The notes beneath the pieces are model-generated. The model saw nothing but the letters and a program-made list of their open reading frames with translations. It was not told where the DNA came from and did not search any database. The position numbers and the translations under genes were made by a program. 64,000 bases of DNA from Eudorina sp. 2006-703-Eu-15 (taxonomy: Eukaryota; Chlorophyta; Chlorophyceae; Chlamydomonadales; Volvocaceae): NCBI GenBank assembly GCA_003117195.1, contig BDSI01000256.1, forward strand, positions 1 to 64,000. The letters are read 5' to 3'. Shown piece by piece: positions 10,707-23,700 of the stretch; the stretch's first letter is position 1; each line of letters opens with the position of its first letter.

Positions 10707-11548
10707 TCACTTCTTGCCGGTGAAGTTCTCGTACAGGTGCTCCAGCAGCGCCACCGCCGCGCCGTGCACCCCCTGGATGGTGCCCTCCACCAGGTCGGAC
10801 GGCAGGCTGATGCCCTGCTTGCTGCAAAAGGTCTTGAGCTGGTTCCAGTTGTCGCGCTTGAAATGGGAGGAGGTGGCGTTGGCGAACGAGTGCATCTGGA
10901 TGTCGGCCTGCGGGGTCCAAGGGGGGTGGGTAGGTTGAGGAGGGGTAGGTGCGCAGGGTGCGGGGGCCGGGGTGGGTGTGGGTTTGGGGGGAAGGGGGGT
11001 GGTTGATCGCTTGAGCAACGGGCAGGCCAGGCCAGGGCAGGGCAGGGCAGCGCCTGTGCAGCTGAGGGCGGAGAAGGGTAGCAGCTGCGGGCGCAGCTGG
11101 TTCGGCAGAGCAACTTGACGAGCGCGTCGTGTGCATCGACAACCAACCCCAGCCAAGCCAAGCCGTGCCCAGCTAAGCCAACCCGGTGGATTTGGATGGT
11201 TACGTACCGGGAAATAGCGTGCGAAGATTTCCGCGACAAGGAAACCATTCGCGACGTCTCTGCACGACACAGCGGAATCGCGCCTCAGGTCACAGTAGCG
11301 CCGGTCGATGCCACGCGCACCACCGCTTTGACGGAAATGACGAACTTGTCTACCGCGCACCTTCGACAGTTCTTCAAGGACTGCGACAAGTCCAGCCCCT
11401 GAATCCATTTCAAAACGTCGCGGTGCAGCGACGGTGTGTCCGGCGGGGACTCATAACCAAAGACGGTATTGTCGTCAGGGCGTGGTTTCCTCCCAGTAGT
11501 GCTCGCCAGCGTTGTGGCTGTTTGGTTCGTGAGAGTTCTGTTTGTCAT
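10707..11548 (-). CDS. SPATA4/CLAMP-like calponin-homology protein
   Basis: Three exons in transcript order: 11548-11361, 11259-11208, 10907-10707 (stop TGA). Phases are 2 and 0; introns are 101 and 300 bases; the product is 146 residues. Nearly all of it after a 40-residue leader is a CH-like domain of the SPATA4/SPEF1 (CLAMP) group: DVLKWIQGLDLSQSLKNCRR, DVANGFLVAEIFARYFP, DIQMHSFANATSSHFKRDNW, then LVEGTIQGVHGAAVALLEHL. These proteins bind microtubules and are found in cilia and sperm tails, so a ciliary role is inferred for this flagellate. The start ATG at 11548 is the first that yields a short leader as in animal homologues; the frame is open further upstream. Splice joins rebuild the domain without gaps, which supports the model. 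Confidence 0.85.
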
Positions 11549-12901
11549 TTCGCAATTCTTAAAGGGTAGATGGCGTTGAAAACATATACTGTTAGTATAC
11601 AATGTAGTAATGGATTTGCCCAAATGATGACTTCCTTGGGCACAATTACAAGCCTTTGCGTTACTCTTCTGTACTGCACCAAGAGTGCGCAAAACAGTGA
11701 TCGGATGGCAAGATAGTCCTCTCAAGTTTTCTTGGCATACCTGATTTATATAGCTCCAGCTTCCTGTTGTCGGGTTACGAATGTCCTGATCCCTCTGACC
11801 CGGAGGTCGACCTGCCCGATTTTCCATGGCAGCATGAGCCCTTGCCAAAAGGAATAAATTTACCACTATGTGCACATTCATGCCACTTGCGAACTGAACT
11901 GATCAGAGCCCCTGCGCCCGGCGACATGGCCAGTCCTGGCCTCGTGTGGTCTGACGCCCCTCTCGCTGACCTCCGTTGCTGCCTCCATGTTCCCACTGAT
12001 TGACTCCTTTGACTCGGAACGCCGATAACACCTGATCCGCTGTCGAGATGCCAAACGAAGCCAAATGACTCCCCTGCTGAAGGACGATGCTGGCCGATGA
12101 TCGCCGGGTACACCATACGCAGCACGACACAACAACATACATTGATATATTTACATACACACGGCGGACAGGGCCGAAACGGCAGACAGGCCGAAAAGTC
12201 GGATGAACGGCGCACCCCAACACATTCCAACGACCGATGCGCGCGCAATACGGCACCAATTGAGAGACTGCAACCATGCATGCCTCGGGTGTTCATATCA
12301 ACTGCCATCCAGCCAACCCTTTCATTCATTGGCCTCTTCTTTCCCTTCCCTTTCATGGATACAACCATAACAGAACAACCGGGTTTCGGCCAGCGGAGGC
12401 GGCAAGAGCACCTACCTACCTACCGACCGAACTCCCCACTGTGTGCACCTCGTCTCACCGCCATCTCTCACCCCCCACACTCCGCGCAATCCAAGCCGGC
12501 TCGCCCCCCTCTCGGGCACACGCACACGGGTGACAGCCGTCCAAAAGACGGTAATCAAACGGTTCCAAAGCTGCAAATCAAGAGCGCTGCAATTCATTTA
12601 GTACCGTAACCTATGAAGCGGGCCCGCCAAAGGGCCCATACCGACTCGGGAGTGAGTTGATCCAACAGACCCGTCGCTCCAAAGCGGGCGTGCGCCCGAT
12701 ACCGACACGACCCAGTGCCGCCCGCGCCCCACACACCGCATAAGACCAAATCCCTCCTCCAAAAAGAACCCGTAGCCGCAAAACAGGCTTCGGGAACTGC
12801 ACATTGGATCATCGACATCATCCTGTCTAAGAAGGTCGTCTACTCCACCTCATTTCCTACTGGGCGTTTCTACTTTGAGAAGGCCGCGAACCGCACGTCG
12901 T
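11549..12901. other. Intergenic, AT-richer region upstream of the SPATA4-like gene
   Basis: The first 250 bases are AT-rich and probably include the promoter. No gene is supported in the remainder; the open frames found there show no domain or codon bias. Confidence 0.4.
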
Positions 12902-13135
12902 TCAATTACGCCGTAGCTCGGTAGCTCGGGTAGTGGTGGAACATCCGCACGAAGGTGGTGATGGTGGTGGTGAGGCATCACACCACACCCTGGCCACACG
13001 CGAGCCACGCACCGGCACGTACGCCGTCCTTCCCGCGATGGAGGGAACATCGCGCTTGTTGCAATACACGCATACCTTTCGCTTTTCAGCGCGCTCTCCA
13101 AAAAGGGGGGTACAGTACGGATGATCGGGCTGCAT
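12902..13135 (-). pseudogene. Possible zinc-finger relic of a transposase-like protein
   Basis: A minus-strand frame contains EKRKVCVYCNKRDVPSIAGR followed by one further Cys in RVWCD, then becomes low-complexity. The CxxC with flanking basic residues recalls the C-terminal zinc finger of piggyBac-type transposases, but the second cysteine/histidine cluster is missing. No transposase core or terminal repeats were seen nearby. The resemblance is weak. Confidence 0.2.
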
Positions 13136-15155
13136 CCGCCGCCCGCATCACCTCGTGAACGAGCGCGGGTGCGATCCGTCTGTCTAGGCCTCGAAAAGAA
13201 CATCAACAACACAAGAACATTGCAGCAGAGGTGTCGCAGACTGGCAGTCTTGGGGGGGAGTCGATGCGTACGGCAGGTGTACTCATCACGTCGTACAGAC
13301 CCACACACAGTCGTACAGAGGCATGCCAGCCATGACTCGCCCAAAAGCTTCCGTTTGCGTCCCGGCATCGTCTCCGCGTCGCACATCCGCCGGTAGACAG
13401 CGCCGCCGCCGCGGCGGCGTCTCGCGATCCAAAATTATGGGCTTTCGTACACCACCATCACCACCACCGTCGCCGGCTACCTCCTGTTACGTCACATCAC
13501 AAAAGCATACACGCCTTACTTCCACGCCTCAAGAGACAGACAGACAGTCAAGACACCCTTGGTATGCCAGCTGCTTTCTGCAATCGCATCCTCGCACGTC
13601 ACGGCACGTCACTGTACGGCGCTACTCTCATCGATCAACCGACAACTCCTGCTATTGCTCCTGCAGCTTTTGGACCATGCGCATGCGACCTCTGCATCCG
13701 CCCCTATGGTTCTCCCCGCACACACACACACAAAAGACGCAGATGTGCTCCACGCAACGACCGCAGTTCACATCACAATAGGACGACCACATCCTAAGAG
13801 AAGAGGGCCCCGACAACGCGGGATCATAAAAAAAGCATCGGCAATGAGAATCGCGCAGGGCGGTCAATCGGGTCATGTGCTCCTGTCTGTCTGTCCTAAA
13901 CGTATCTAACCTACTACGATTTTGGGCCGAGAGATTATGTCGAATGCACGCGCAAGGTCTCTAGTCAAATGAAAGTGTGCGCAACCTACCCATACCCATA
14001 CCCATGTCCGTCGCTGGCCACCACCCTGTGGGGGACAGCGATGTGGGTCGGCCGCTGCTGGCCACCCGCCCACACGGAGTCGCCGTCAAGGGGCACAGCG
14101 CTTATTTCTAAGCGGGCAGAATGCCCACCGGCCCAACACGACCCCACCCCCACGTCAGCGGCAGAGGGGAGCTCCTCCGGGTAGTGGTAGTGGTAGCGGT
14201 GTTACTGAGCCAGCAGCAGGACAGCTCGAGAGCAAAGATCGTAACGACGCACCGGTGCAGGCCTCTACCCCCACCCCTCCTCAGGACAGACAGTGCTGCT
14301 GTACCGCCGTACCCGGGTGGAGACCAATTCTGCCCTCCGACCCACCACGAAAACTGCACGGCCCGCACGAGGACTGCCGCTGCCCTCGACTGTCGGCCAC
14401 CGCTGTACCGTATGTAACCCATCTTCGACCTGCCTCCCGACCACCACCACCATCACCACGGGCCACCATCGCAAAGAGCATAGCGGGGCACACCTCCGGG
14501 AGGGCGAATCGTCAGTCCTCCAGGGAGGGGCGGATGGCCCTCGGGGGAGGGGGGCCGCTTGCCGCCGCACCCTCTAGTGTCGGTACGGGCATGGAGGCCT
14601 CCGACGATGCGAACAACCATGGCGGTGTCATCTGCGCCGACGAATCGAATCGTTCGGCCCCATTTCAATCCTGCACACAATGCTTTGTACATTTTAAGTA
14701 AGCAACTTCCTGGATTAAGACAGTTGAGGCAGTCAGTCAGTCAGACGGGCAAAGTCCTCAACGACGCGCGCGCGGGTCACAAATCCATGGCTCGCGGCGG
14801 CGTGAGGAAAGAAAGGCCCCGCTGCTGCTGCTGCTGCGCGTGGTCGACGTCCGGATACCGGCGACCAAATTAGAGAGCATACCCGGACAAACCCTCCATC
14901 CCCCGTCCAAACCAAGGGACAAGGTGTCGTGTCAGAATGCATCTGGCCCACGCAACGCATGTGTTCAGTCGAGCTAACTTCGGTGCCCATCGTCGCGTGC
15001 ACGTCGTCTTGCCGGCGGGGCAGCGCCGGTTCCTGGGTCCTCGATGATCGACAATCCTACCTAAACGTCGTCATAGCACGCATTGTGGTATAAATGGCAG
15101 TCAATGATACGCTGCAGCTGACATAACCAGTTTCTTCGCGGTCCAGGCTGGTGCC
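13136..15155. other. Unassigned intergenic region
   Basis: Mixed composition with scattered open frames that show no domains. Minor features are a CCCATA short tandem near 13987-14003 and many GTAC-containing words. No gene supported. Confidence 0.4.
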
Positions 15156-15699
15156 TTAAAAGCCCGGCTTTCGATGCCGGGAAGCCTGCTGCGGTGCCGC
15201 AAGTCGCTTGCCGAAAGCGTCCGCAGGCGCCGATGGCGCAGGTGGGACGTCCTTGTTGGTGCTGTCAGCGTTCAAAACCTGCAATTGGAACGATGCAAGA
15301 CAACACCGATGAAGTAGATCTCACATGACCCGCGGCCACATACGAAAACTACCCACCTCGTTGAACCGGGTCTGGCGTGAAAAATACTCAGCACATTGCT
15401 TGCGCATCTCCTCAATCTGATGCGCGTAGCCGAAGCGCTTGAGCGCCTCGCGCTGTGCCTTGAGAAAGGCCTCACTGCAGCAGAGGGGAAGGTGTCCCAC
15501 GTCCGCAAGGCTGCCGACATCCCGCGACCCACTTTAAAACACGGTAATGAGGCTTATACAGGTGGAACGAGACTCACGACGCTAACGGGATTGGCATTGG
15601 CGCGCTCCCGCCGGCGGCTGACAAGTCCTCGTCGTCGTCGCCCATGTCCTCGTCCTCGGCATCTTGAGAGCGCTCTGGATCATCATACGGTGTGTCCAT
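15156..15699 (-). CDS. Unidentified protein with acidic N-terminal stretch
   Basis: Three exons join in phase: 15699 (or earlier) to 15578, 15474-15357, 15278-15156 (stop TAA), with introns of 103 and 78 bases and phases 2 and 0. The first exon is acidic (MDTPYDDPERSQDAEDEDMG). The second reads SEAFLKAQREALKRFGYAHQ then IEEMRKQCAEYFSRQTRFNE, helical and charged. The third ends in a basic tail (RHRKPGF). Clean donors (GTGAGT, GTGGGT) and agreement of all phases make this a real gene. The start is uncertain: the frame is open upstream to 15915, and a possible first exon MKLLYPSEDEAHMTAGW lies near 16222-16172. I do not recognise the family and assign no function. Confidence 0.6.
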
Positions 15700-17797
15700 G
15701 AATGTGGAGGGCGGCGGCTGACAAGAGCCTCTGAGAAGAGTCGACAAAAGTGAGGACCGCTGCTCAGGCTGCCCGGGACTGCGAGTTTGCAATTGGCCGG
15801 CAGTCTCGACCGTGGACTCGAAGCCAAACACCCGTGCGGGTACATGCAGGCAGGTTTCGCCCATGGCGGTCTCGCGGTTCGAACGCTGCTTTGATGTCTT
15901 CCTGTGCGTTGGCAACGCGAGCGTCGGCTATTGCCCTGTTCCACAGTAACAATGCCCAGATTGCCCGCGCGCCTTTCTTTGCCCAAACAACCAGTACCTA
16001 GGTTGGCGCGCTTCCATTATGAGGAGGCGCATGTACGGCATTCGCTCCAAAATGCCGCCCTTTTGCGGAATTTGTCACCATACCATTTGTTTACACAAGT
16101 GATTGTATTGCGCGATAGTCTGTTGCCATGAGGCCAGGAATCCTGTATGCTTTTGTAATCGTCGACAAGATCTATCTGGTCTGCACCTACCCAGCCAGCC
16201 GTCATGTGCGCTTCGTCTTCCGAAGGGTAGAGCAGTTTCATCAGTTTATTCTATCGTCATACTCAGTGCACAATGCGACGAATGACATATGCAGTTACCC
16301 ATCTGGAGCCAGCCCGTGGCCAAACGCACGACGTCGGCCTAAAGAAGGGGCGTCCTCCTTGTAGCTTTGCTTCCGATAGAAGGGGTGTCCGGATATCGCA
16401 CCGCCTTATAACAGGAATCCGACATGAGTGGGCGGGGCATGGTGCTAATCTTCTACGTGCTCCGCCCGTTCGCCCAGTTCTGCGTTCGAATCCCCCGCAC
16501 TTCCGCTTGCAAGCCGTGGCATGCACCAGCAGGGAAGCATCCGAACTTCCAGACAAGCAGCCCGCTGTGTCATGCGTGGGCACACGAAGCGGGTTGGCGG
16601 TACCAACACACGGCGTTAGGCTGGCTCGCGCTCGAGATGCGCCTTCGAGCAGTCGATGCCTGGGGACGTGCCGCCTGCCCCACGGCCCATCCCAGCCTTA
16701 TATCCAGTGTTTGTTTGTGAAGCCCGTTCCACGCTGTCATTCACCGGCGCTGACCATATCTGGGAGTGCAAATCATCGGCCCCTGGTCATCATCTTTGGA
16801 AACAGGAGGGGCCAGGCCTAAACCCTAAACCCTAACACCTACGCCCCCGCCACCACCCACGTCTGAGCCAGGCCACCACCACCCTCCTCCCGAGGTCCTC
16901 ACCTCCTCCGCCACCACAGCGTGTCCGTGCTCGTGGTACTGCCGTACTGAGCGCGGGGCCCCCGGCCTCCGCAACCCGCAACCCGCGTCATCCGCCTCAG
17001 GCGCCCTCCAAAAGCGCCCTCGCGGCCTCTGCCGTCCGTTGGGACGTACCGTACGCGCCCTCTGGCCCCCATCTCGCGGGCTGTTTCGTTTCAACCCCAA
17101 TCTCGCGTCAGCGCCACCAGCGGACATCCGTTCTAAAACCCCCCCTGCCCCCGACCCCGACCCCGACCATCGCCGTCGGGCCAGTCGCCCGTGCAGCAGC
17201 AAGCCGCTCCTGGCCTCCTGGGTCGGCACGTGCCGGCCGACTGACCCGCCCATCCCACTGCACCCGCCAGGTCCTTCGGGTTGCGGGGGCGGGGGAGGAG
17301 GGGTGTCGGCATCTCTAGGGTTTCTTTGCTGGTCACACTCCAGGGGGACGGACCACAGGGACATACTCTAGGCGGATGGGGGGGAGGGAGGGAAATAAAA
17401 AGAAAGGAAACACACAACATCCCCAAAGGAAACAAACACTCCAACACTCGGTGGGGAATCTGTCCTGCTTGTGATAAGGAGGGTGAAGGATCGCGACCCA
17501 GCTTCGACATTCATCCATCCATCCATCCATTAAATCCATTCATTCGTCCGTGCCTTTTCAGTACTTGCAGTCGGGCTCGGGCTCGGGCTCGGCGCCTGGC
17601 CAGCAGTGCGGACACCCCGTGCCGGCATCCACCCGCGCAGCCCGGTGCCTCCCGCGCACCCCGTTTGATGATGTGATGGTGATGGTGATGGTGATGGTCA
17701 CGAGAAGCCAACAAACAAAGTGGTGACATAACACGCGCGCCACACACACACACACACATACACACAACCACACAACCACACGTTGGTAAAATTGTTC
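15700..17797. other. Region upstream of the 15.2-kb gene; AT-rich then GC-rich
   Basis: 15900-16260 is AT-richer and probably holds the 5' end and promoter of the preceding gene. At 16818-16832 there is a short telomere-like CCTAAACCCTAAACC. From 16.85 kb onward GC-rich sequence contains only fragmentary open frames. Short tandems at 17514-17530 (CATC), 17574-17592 (GGGCTC), 17675-17697 (GGTGAT) and a CA tract near 17743-17782 precede the large gene. Confidence 0.4.
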
Positions 17798-20700
17798 TCA
17801 GTCGGGCGGGCTTCCTTGCTTCCTAAACACACGAGATCTGACCCACGGGTCACATGGGGCTTCGGCTCCCCCACGGGCCGGCAGCAGCTGCCCCCGCCAA
17901 CTCCGCCCCGCGGCCCCCCCCGCCCCGCTACCCCGCCCCCCGTCCGCATGCGTCGTCGCCGCCTCCCCCTGCCCCCGCCCTCCCCCTCCCCTTCCCCCTC
18001 CCCGCGGGACCACACAAGCTCCCCTTCCCCCCGCACCTCCCCGCCCCCGTCGGCTCCCCCTCCGCCCCCCGGCTGCACTCCCGCCCCCGCCCGCCCCCTC
18101 CCCCTCCCCCGCCCCGGGACACCAGCAACTCCACCAGCTCCACCGGCAGCTGCAGCCTCTCCGCCGCCGCCAGCGTAACGGCTCCCGCCCCCGGCCCCGC
18201 CCCCTCGCCCCGGCAGCATCCCCAGCCCCCGCCCCGCCGGCACCGACACCCGGCGACTCGATGCCGTCCGCCCCTGCACCCCGTCCCGGACCCGGACCCG
18301 GGGATGCTCGTCCCAACGGGTGGCCCAAGCTGTGGGTCCGCTGCAACGCGACCCCCAACGCCGACAGCGCGCGGCGCACCCGCGCGTGCAGAGCTGCCGC
18401 CGCCGCCGGCGGCGGCGGCGGCGGCGCCGCCGCCGTTGCTGCAGCCGCCGCAGGCCACAGCTGCGGTGGGCCGCCGCCGCCGCCGCCTGCGGCGGCGGTG
18501 TCCGGGTGGTTCGCCGTCGCCGGCACTCCCGCCACACACATACTCGCCACCGCCACCACCGCAGAGACCAGCGCCGCCGCCGCCGCCTCCCTTTGCTCCG
18601 CCTCGGACTCTGCCGCGAGGTCCGGCTTTTGCGGGATAATGCCCTCGCCGGCGACGGCCGCCGCCGTAGCCCCAGCAGCTGCGGCCACCGCCGCGGGAGC
18701 CCCAGACTCAGCAGCGGCAGCGCCCCCGTCGCCCCGCCGCGCCCCCGGCTGGGCCGCCGCCGCCGCCGCCGCCGCCAGCAGCCCCGGCAGCAGCCCCGCC
18801 AGCGCCTCACACAGCGACGCACATCCCCACCGCAGCGCCAGAGTCCCCTCCTCCCCCTCCTGCCGTACCTCCTGCCGTACCTCCTCCGCAGCGGGAGACG
18901 GAAAGCCGCCTCCCGGAGCTGCTGCTGCGGCCGCTGCCGCTGCTCCCCCCGCCCCTGCCCCTCCCGCTGGCCACTCAGCGCCGCCAGCAGCATCGGCGGA
19001 ACTGCCCAGAGCCTGGCAGGCGATGTCTTGGAATACCTCCAGCAGCAGCTGCACCGCCGCTGAATCCGGACCAGGGCCCACAGCCGTGGGCCCGGCGGCG
19101 GCAACGGCGGCGGCGGCGGTACAGACAGCGGCGGCGGCGGTGCCAGGCGGCGGCGGCGGCCCAGCCGGGCCCCCCAGGTCCCCGCCCCAGCCGGGGTCCC
19201 CGGCGATGGGCGACCCCGCGGCTGAGGCGGCGTTGCCCGGATCGCCGCGGAACGCTGTGTCTGGCCTCCACTGCTGCTGCTGCTGCTGGTGCGCTGGCGG
19301 CTGCTCTTCCGCAGGCTGCTGCGCCGGCAGCAGCTGCGCACCCCCCGGCGGAGCTGGCCCCGCCTGGCCCCCCGGCGGCCCGCCCCCGCCGGCAGCAGGG
19401 GCCAAGCGGCCCCTCAGCGACGGCGACGACGACAGCGACAGCGGGCCGCCCGGCTCCACCACCCACGACGCCAGCTCCCGGAGCACCCTGTCGTACACCG
19501 TCTTGTACGGCAGCAGGTGGCACGTCAGCAGTAGCGCCTGGCGGAGGCTGGCGAGGTAGGCAACCTCGGCCTCGGCGCCCGACGGCGGCGGCGCCGCCAC
19601 CGCCGTCATCGTGGTTCGCGGCGGCGGCGACGGCGGCGTCGTGTGCTGGGCCTCCGCCTCCGCTGTCTCGCGGGCCCCCCGCCGCCGCCGCTGCTCCCTC
19701 CGGCTTGTCGTACACGAGGCCGACAGGGCCTCCTGCAGCAACCCCAGCAGCCGCGCCGCCAGCTCCTGTACCGCGTCGGACGCCGTCGCCAGCGCCGCCG
19801 CCAGCGGCTCCCCCGCAGCCGCCGCCGTCAGGTCATCCTCCGGCCTGCGCCCCCTCGCCCCTTCGTCCCTCATCGCCCCCGCTGCCACCAGCACCTCCAC
19901 CACACCCGGCAGCACCACGTCCACGCCCCTAGGGGTCGTCGCCGTCGCCGCCGCCGCTGCCGCCGCCGCTGCTGCGTCAACGCCAGTGGCACCTGCGGCG
20001 CCCCTGGCCGGCCGGCCGGGTCCGGCAGATCGCGGCTGCTGCTGCTGTTGAGAATGGCAGTAGTGATGGTGGCCGTGCTCGCAGATGGACCGCAGCACCG
20101 CCGCCGCCGCCACAGCTTCCGCCCGACAGTCCAGGCCTGGCTCAAGGACCGCGACCAGGGCCGACCCGCGGGTCGTTGCCGCCGCCGCCGCCTGCGGTTC
20201 ACTCCTCGTCCCCTCCTCACCGACGGTTCCGCCTCTGTCACCCGACCTGCAGTGACGGCGGAGGCAGCCCGCCAGCCGCTCCAAGGCGAGCAGTTGCGCG
20301 CCCACTGCCATAGCCACCGCGAGCGGCTCCGAAACCAGCTGGGCCTCCCGCGCCGGGTCGGCCCAGAAACCACCACCGCCACCGCCAGCGGCGGCGGCGG
20401 CAGCGGCCGCAGCAGCGGTAGCGCCGTCCGACGCCGGTCGGTCGGGCTTCTCCGGCTCCGCCTCCGAAACCACATCCCCGAACAAATCCTCCTCATCAGC
20501 CTCCGCCTTTCCATTCCTACGCTCCGCCACCCCGCCGCACCCACTCACGCAGGCGCCGCCACGGACATTTCCCGCGGCAGGCGCCTCAGCCGCGGCGGCG
20601 GCGGCGACTGCGGCAGCAGCGGCGACGTCCGGGGATGCGGGCGGCTGGGGTGCGGGCAGCAGCGCCGCCGTCCAGCCGGTCAGGAGGCAGGCCAGAGGCA

Positions 20701-23700
20701 CCCACGAGGAGGAGCAGGTGGGAGGGGGGTGCGGCTGGAGCCCCTCGGGGAGGAGGGGGAGGCTGGGAGGGCGGGGAGGAGGGGAGCTGTCGCAGCTGCG
20801 TGCCTCGGCGGCGGCGTGGAGCAGCTCCAGGGCTGTGGACTGGAAGCCCTGAGAGGCAGGGAGGGAGGCAGGGAGGGAGGGGTACAGCGGATTGGGGGAG
20901 GCAGGAAGGCAGGGCGGGCGGGCGGGCGCATAACACAGGGCGGCGGTGGTGAGTGGGGCCGTGAGGAGGGGCGCTGGGCTAGAGGTCCCGGACGGGGGGG
21001 AGGATGTCGCCGGTGCGGGTCTCTGCCTCAGTGCCTCTCAGTGCCTCTTCCCACCTCCTCAGGGCCGCACTCCCTTCGCGGCACTCGAGACAGCCAACCA
21101 CAGCGCGCAGCCGCCATCGGATCGAACCCAGGGCCGCCTACCCCCGCCCCGGCCCGCCCCCGCCCCTCTCACCGCCCCTCTCACCGGCCCGTCCCCCTCA
21201 CCGCCCCTCTCACCACCCGGTCGTCGTACAGCCGGAAGAGCTGACCCAGCGCGTGACCCGCCGCGCACCGCTCCGCCAGGCTGGCAGGAGGGAGGACATC
21301 CCCCCCCACCGCCGCCGCCGCCTCCGTCCCCATCCCCGCCTCCGCTCCAGCTGCCGCTGCCGCCCGGCCCTCCAGAGGCCTCTGCAGGCCCATAGGCTCC
21401 TCCCGCTCCTCCCCCTCCTGCTCCCCCTCCTGCTCCCCCTCCTGCTCCCCCTCCTGATCCGCCCAGCTCCAAGTGTGCCGCGCCACCGCGTTCAGCTGCC
21501 GGGCCAGCAGACCGCCCAGCAGCGCGCCCCGCCGGCAGCGGGTGGGCGCACCGCCCCGGCCATCCGCCCCCGCTCCGTCGGCGTCACTGGGCAGGGTTGC
21601 GACCGGCCCGGCCCCAGCCCCGGCCCCTGCTCCTGCCCCGGCGCCAGCGCCAAACCCCTCTAGCTGCGCTGCGGCGCCTCGCCGCCCGGGCTCGGGCTCG
21701 GACGGCTGCTGCGGCTCCATCAGGTCATCGCCGTCGCCGTCGTCGGCATCGTCGTCGGCATCAGTGTCCTGTGTGTACGGATGCCGGGACTGCCGTACAC
21801 CTAGCCCTTCCCCTGCCGCCCCGTCCGTCGCATTCGGGACGGGATGCCGCGCTGCTGCTGCGGCGGCGTCAGCGGCATCGGCGGCGGCGGCGGCGGCGCC
21901 GCCGGCGGCCTCCTCCCCGGCCAGCAGCTGGTCCGTGTCCGCCACCACCTGCAGCACCCACCGGACCACCTGGCGGTGCTGCTCCGGGGCCTTACACCAC
22001 AGACCGGTCAGCGAGTCCTGCAGGCCCACACCCGACGATGCCGCCGGGCTGCGGCCCCGGCCACCAGGCGGCGGCGGCGGCGGCGGCAGCAGCCCGGCAA
22101 GGAAGCCGGCGCCGCCCTCCGGCCGAAATGCGCCGCCGCCGCCACTGCCGCCGCCGTCGGCGGCTGGGAGAGGGAGGCCCACGTGCGGTCGGCTGCATCG
22201 CAGCACCGCGCGGCACACCGCCGCCGCCAGCGGCGCCGGGTGCAGCGCGCCGCCGCGCAGCGCCGCCGCAGCGCGCTTCGCCGCCGCCGCCGCGACCTTG
22301 GCGAGCTGGCTGGGCTTCGTGGCTTTGCCGTCCAGCAACGTGGCCAGCAGCTCCGACGGGGAACGCTCCTTCCGGGGTCGCCCGCGGCCGCGCCGCTGCG
22401 TCGCCACCGCCGCCGCCGCGGCTGCCGCCATCGCCGCCGCCGCCGCGGCGTCTCCGGGACCGAGATTCGCGGCGGTTGGCGGCGGCTGGCAGCGCGCGGC
22501 CGCAGGTGCGAGGCCGGGTGGGGCGTCGGCGGCGTCGGAACGCAGCGCCGGCCGCGCTACCGCCGCCGCCGCCGCGGATGTCGCCGTCGCTGGGGGAGGC
22601 TCGGGCACGAGCCCCGGCCGCTGCTGCTGCAACGGATGGCTGTGCGGGTAATGGTGTTGTTGTTGTTGGTGGTGGTGGTGGTTGAGCTGCTGCTGCTGCT
22701 GTTGCGTCGGCGGAGGACACCCGCCGGCCGTCGGGCTGACCCGTGGGTCGGTTCCACCCGCTGCCGCCGCGTCCCCCAGGCGGCGCCGCTTGTCGCGGTG
22801 GCCGAACCCGGCATCCTCCGCACTCGCGGCCACTTCCGCGGCCTCGCCCTGTGCCTCAGCGCCCTGCCCCTGCCATCCGCCCTCCCCATCCCGCCAATCC
22901 ATTTCCATCCCGAACCCCCATGGCTGCTGCTGCTCCTGCTGCTGCTGCTGCTGCTGTGCCGCGCTGCCAGCCGGGGCCCCCGCCAGCCGCTCCGCGACAC
23001 GCGCGGGCGCCGCCGTCACTGTCGGCAACGGCAACGGCGGCGGCAGCGGCCTGCACGGCGCCGCCGCCGCACCCGGCGGCAGCATCCCGTCCTCCACAGC
23101 ACCGCCGCCGCCACCCACACCCGCCTCAGCTCCCCACTCGCCTCCGCCTCCGCCACCTCCGCCGCCGAACGCGTGGCGCAAGATGCTGTGCGTCCGCGCC
23201 ACCCCACGCACCTGCGCCTCCACCGCCCCCACCCGCGCCGCCAACCCGCCCTCCCGGGACTCCACCGCCGCCACCCGCGCCGCCAGCGCCGTCACCGCCG
23301 CCGCGTCGGCCTCCCGGGCCTCCCGCAGCCGCCCCAGCTCGCCGCCCTGGCGCGTCGCCGCGTGGGCGGCGGCCTCCAGGCGGCCGCCCTGCCGGGCCAG
23401 CTCGCCGTCGTGGCGGCCCAGGACGTCCTCGTGGCGCTCCAGGGAGGCGCGCTGCTGCTTCAGCGCCGCGGCGTGCTCCGAAACCAGCGCGGCCAGCGCC
23501 TGCAGTTGGGCCTGCGGGGGCGGGACGGGGCGGGACGGGGCGGGGAGACACGTGGTGGTTTCGGAGAAGAGCTGGGGAAGGCTCTGCGGAGAGCTCTGAG
23601 GACAATGGTAAACGATGACTTTGTGTCTCGCGTGAGCTGACCGGGTTGTGACCGAGCCGACTGCTGAGCTGGTGTCCGGATTGACGTGGGGATGTGGACA

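Noticed and set aside
12850..13386. Cys-rich minus-strand frame of 178 codons
   Set aside because: Apart from the short zinc-finger-like patch, the composition is non-protein-like and no introns or start fit.
16424..16495. tRNA or tRNA-derived SINE suggested by GTTCGAATCC-like B box
   Set aside because: The arms around the T loop do not pair and no acceptor stem could be drawn.
16815..16832. Telomere or subtelomere junction (CCTAAACCCTAAACCC-like)
   Set aside because: Only about two heptamers, with ordinary sequence on both sides; a chance or minor interstitial remnant.
16892..16927. 36-base minus-strand microexon (YHEHGHAVVAEE)
   Set aside because: Good splice signals, but too short to support alone and no neighbours in phase.
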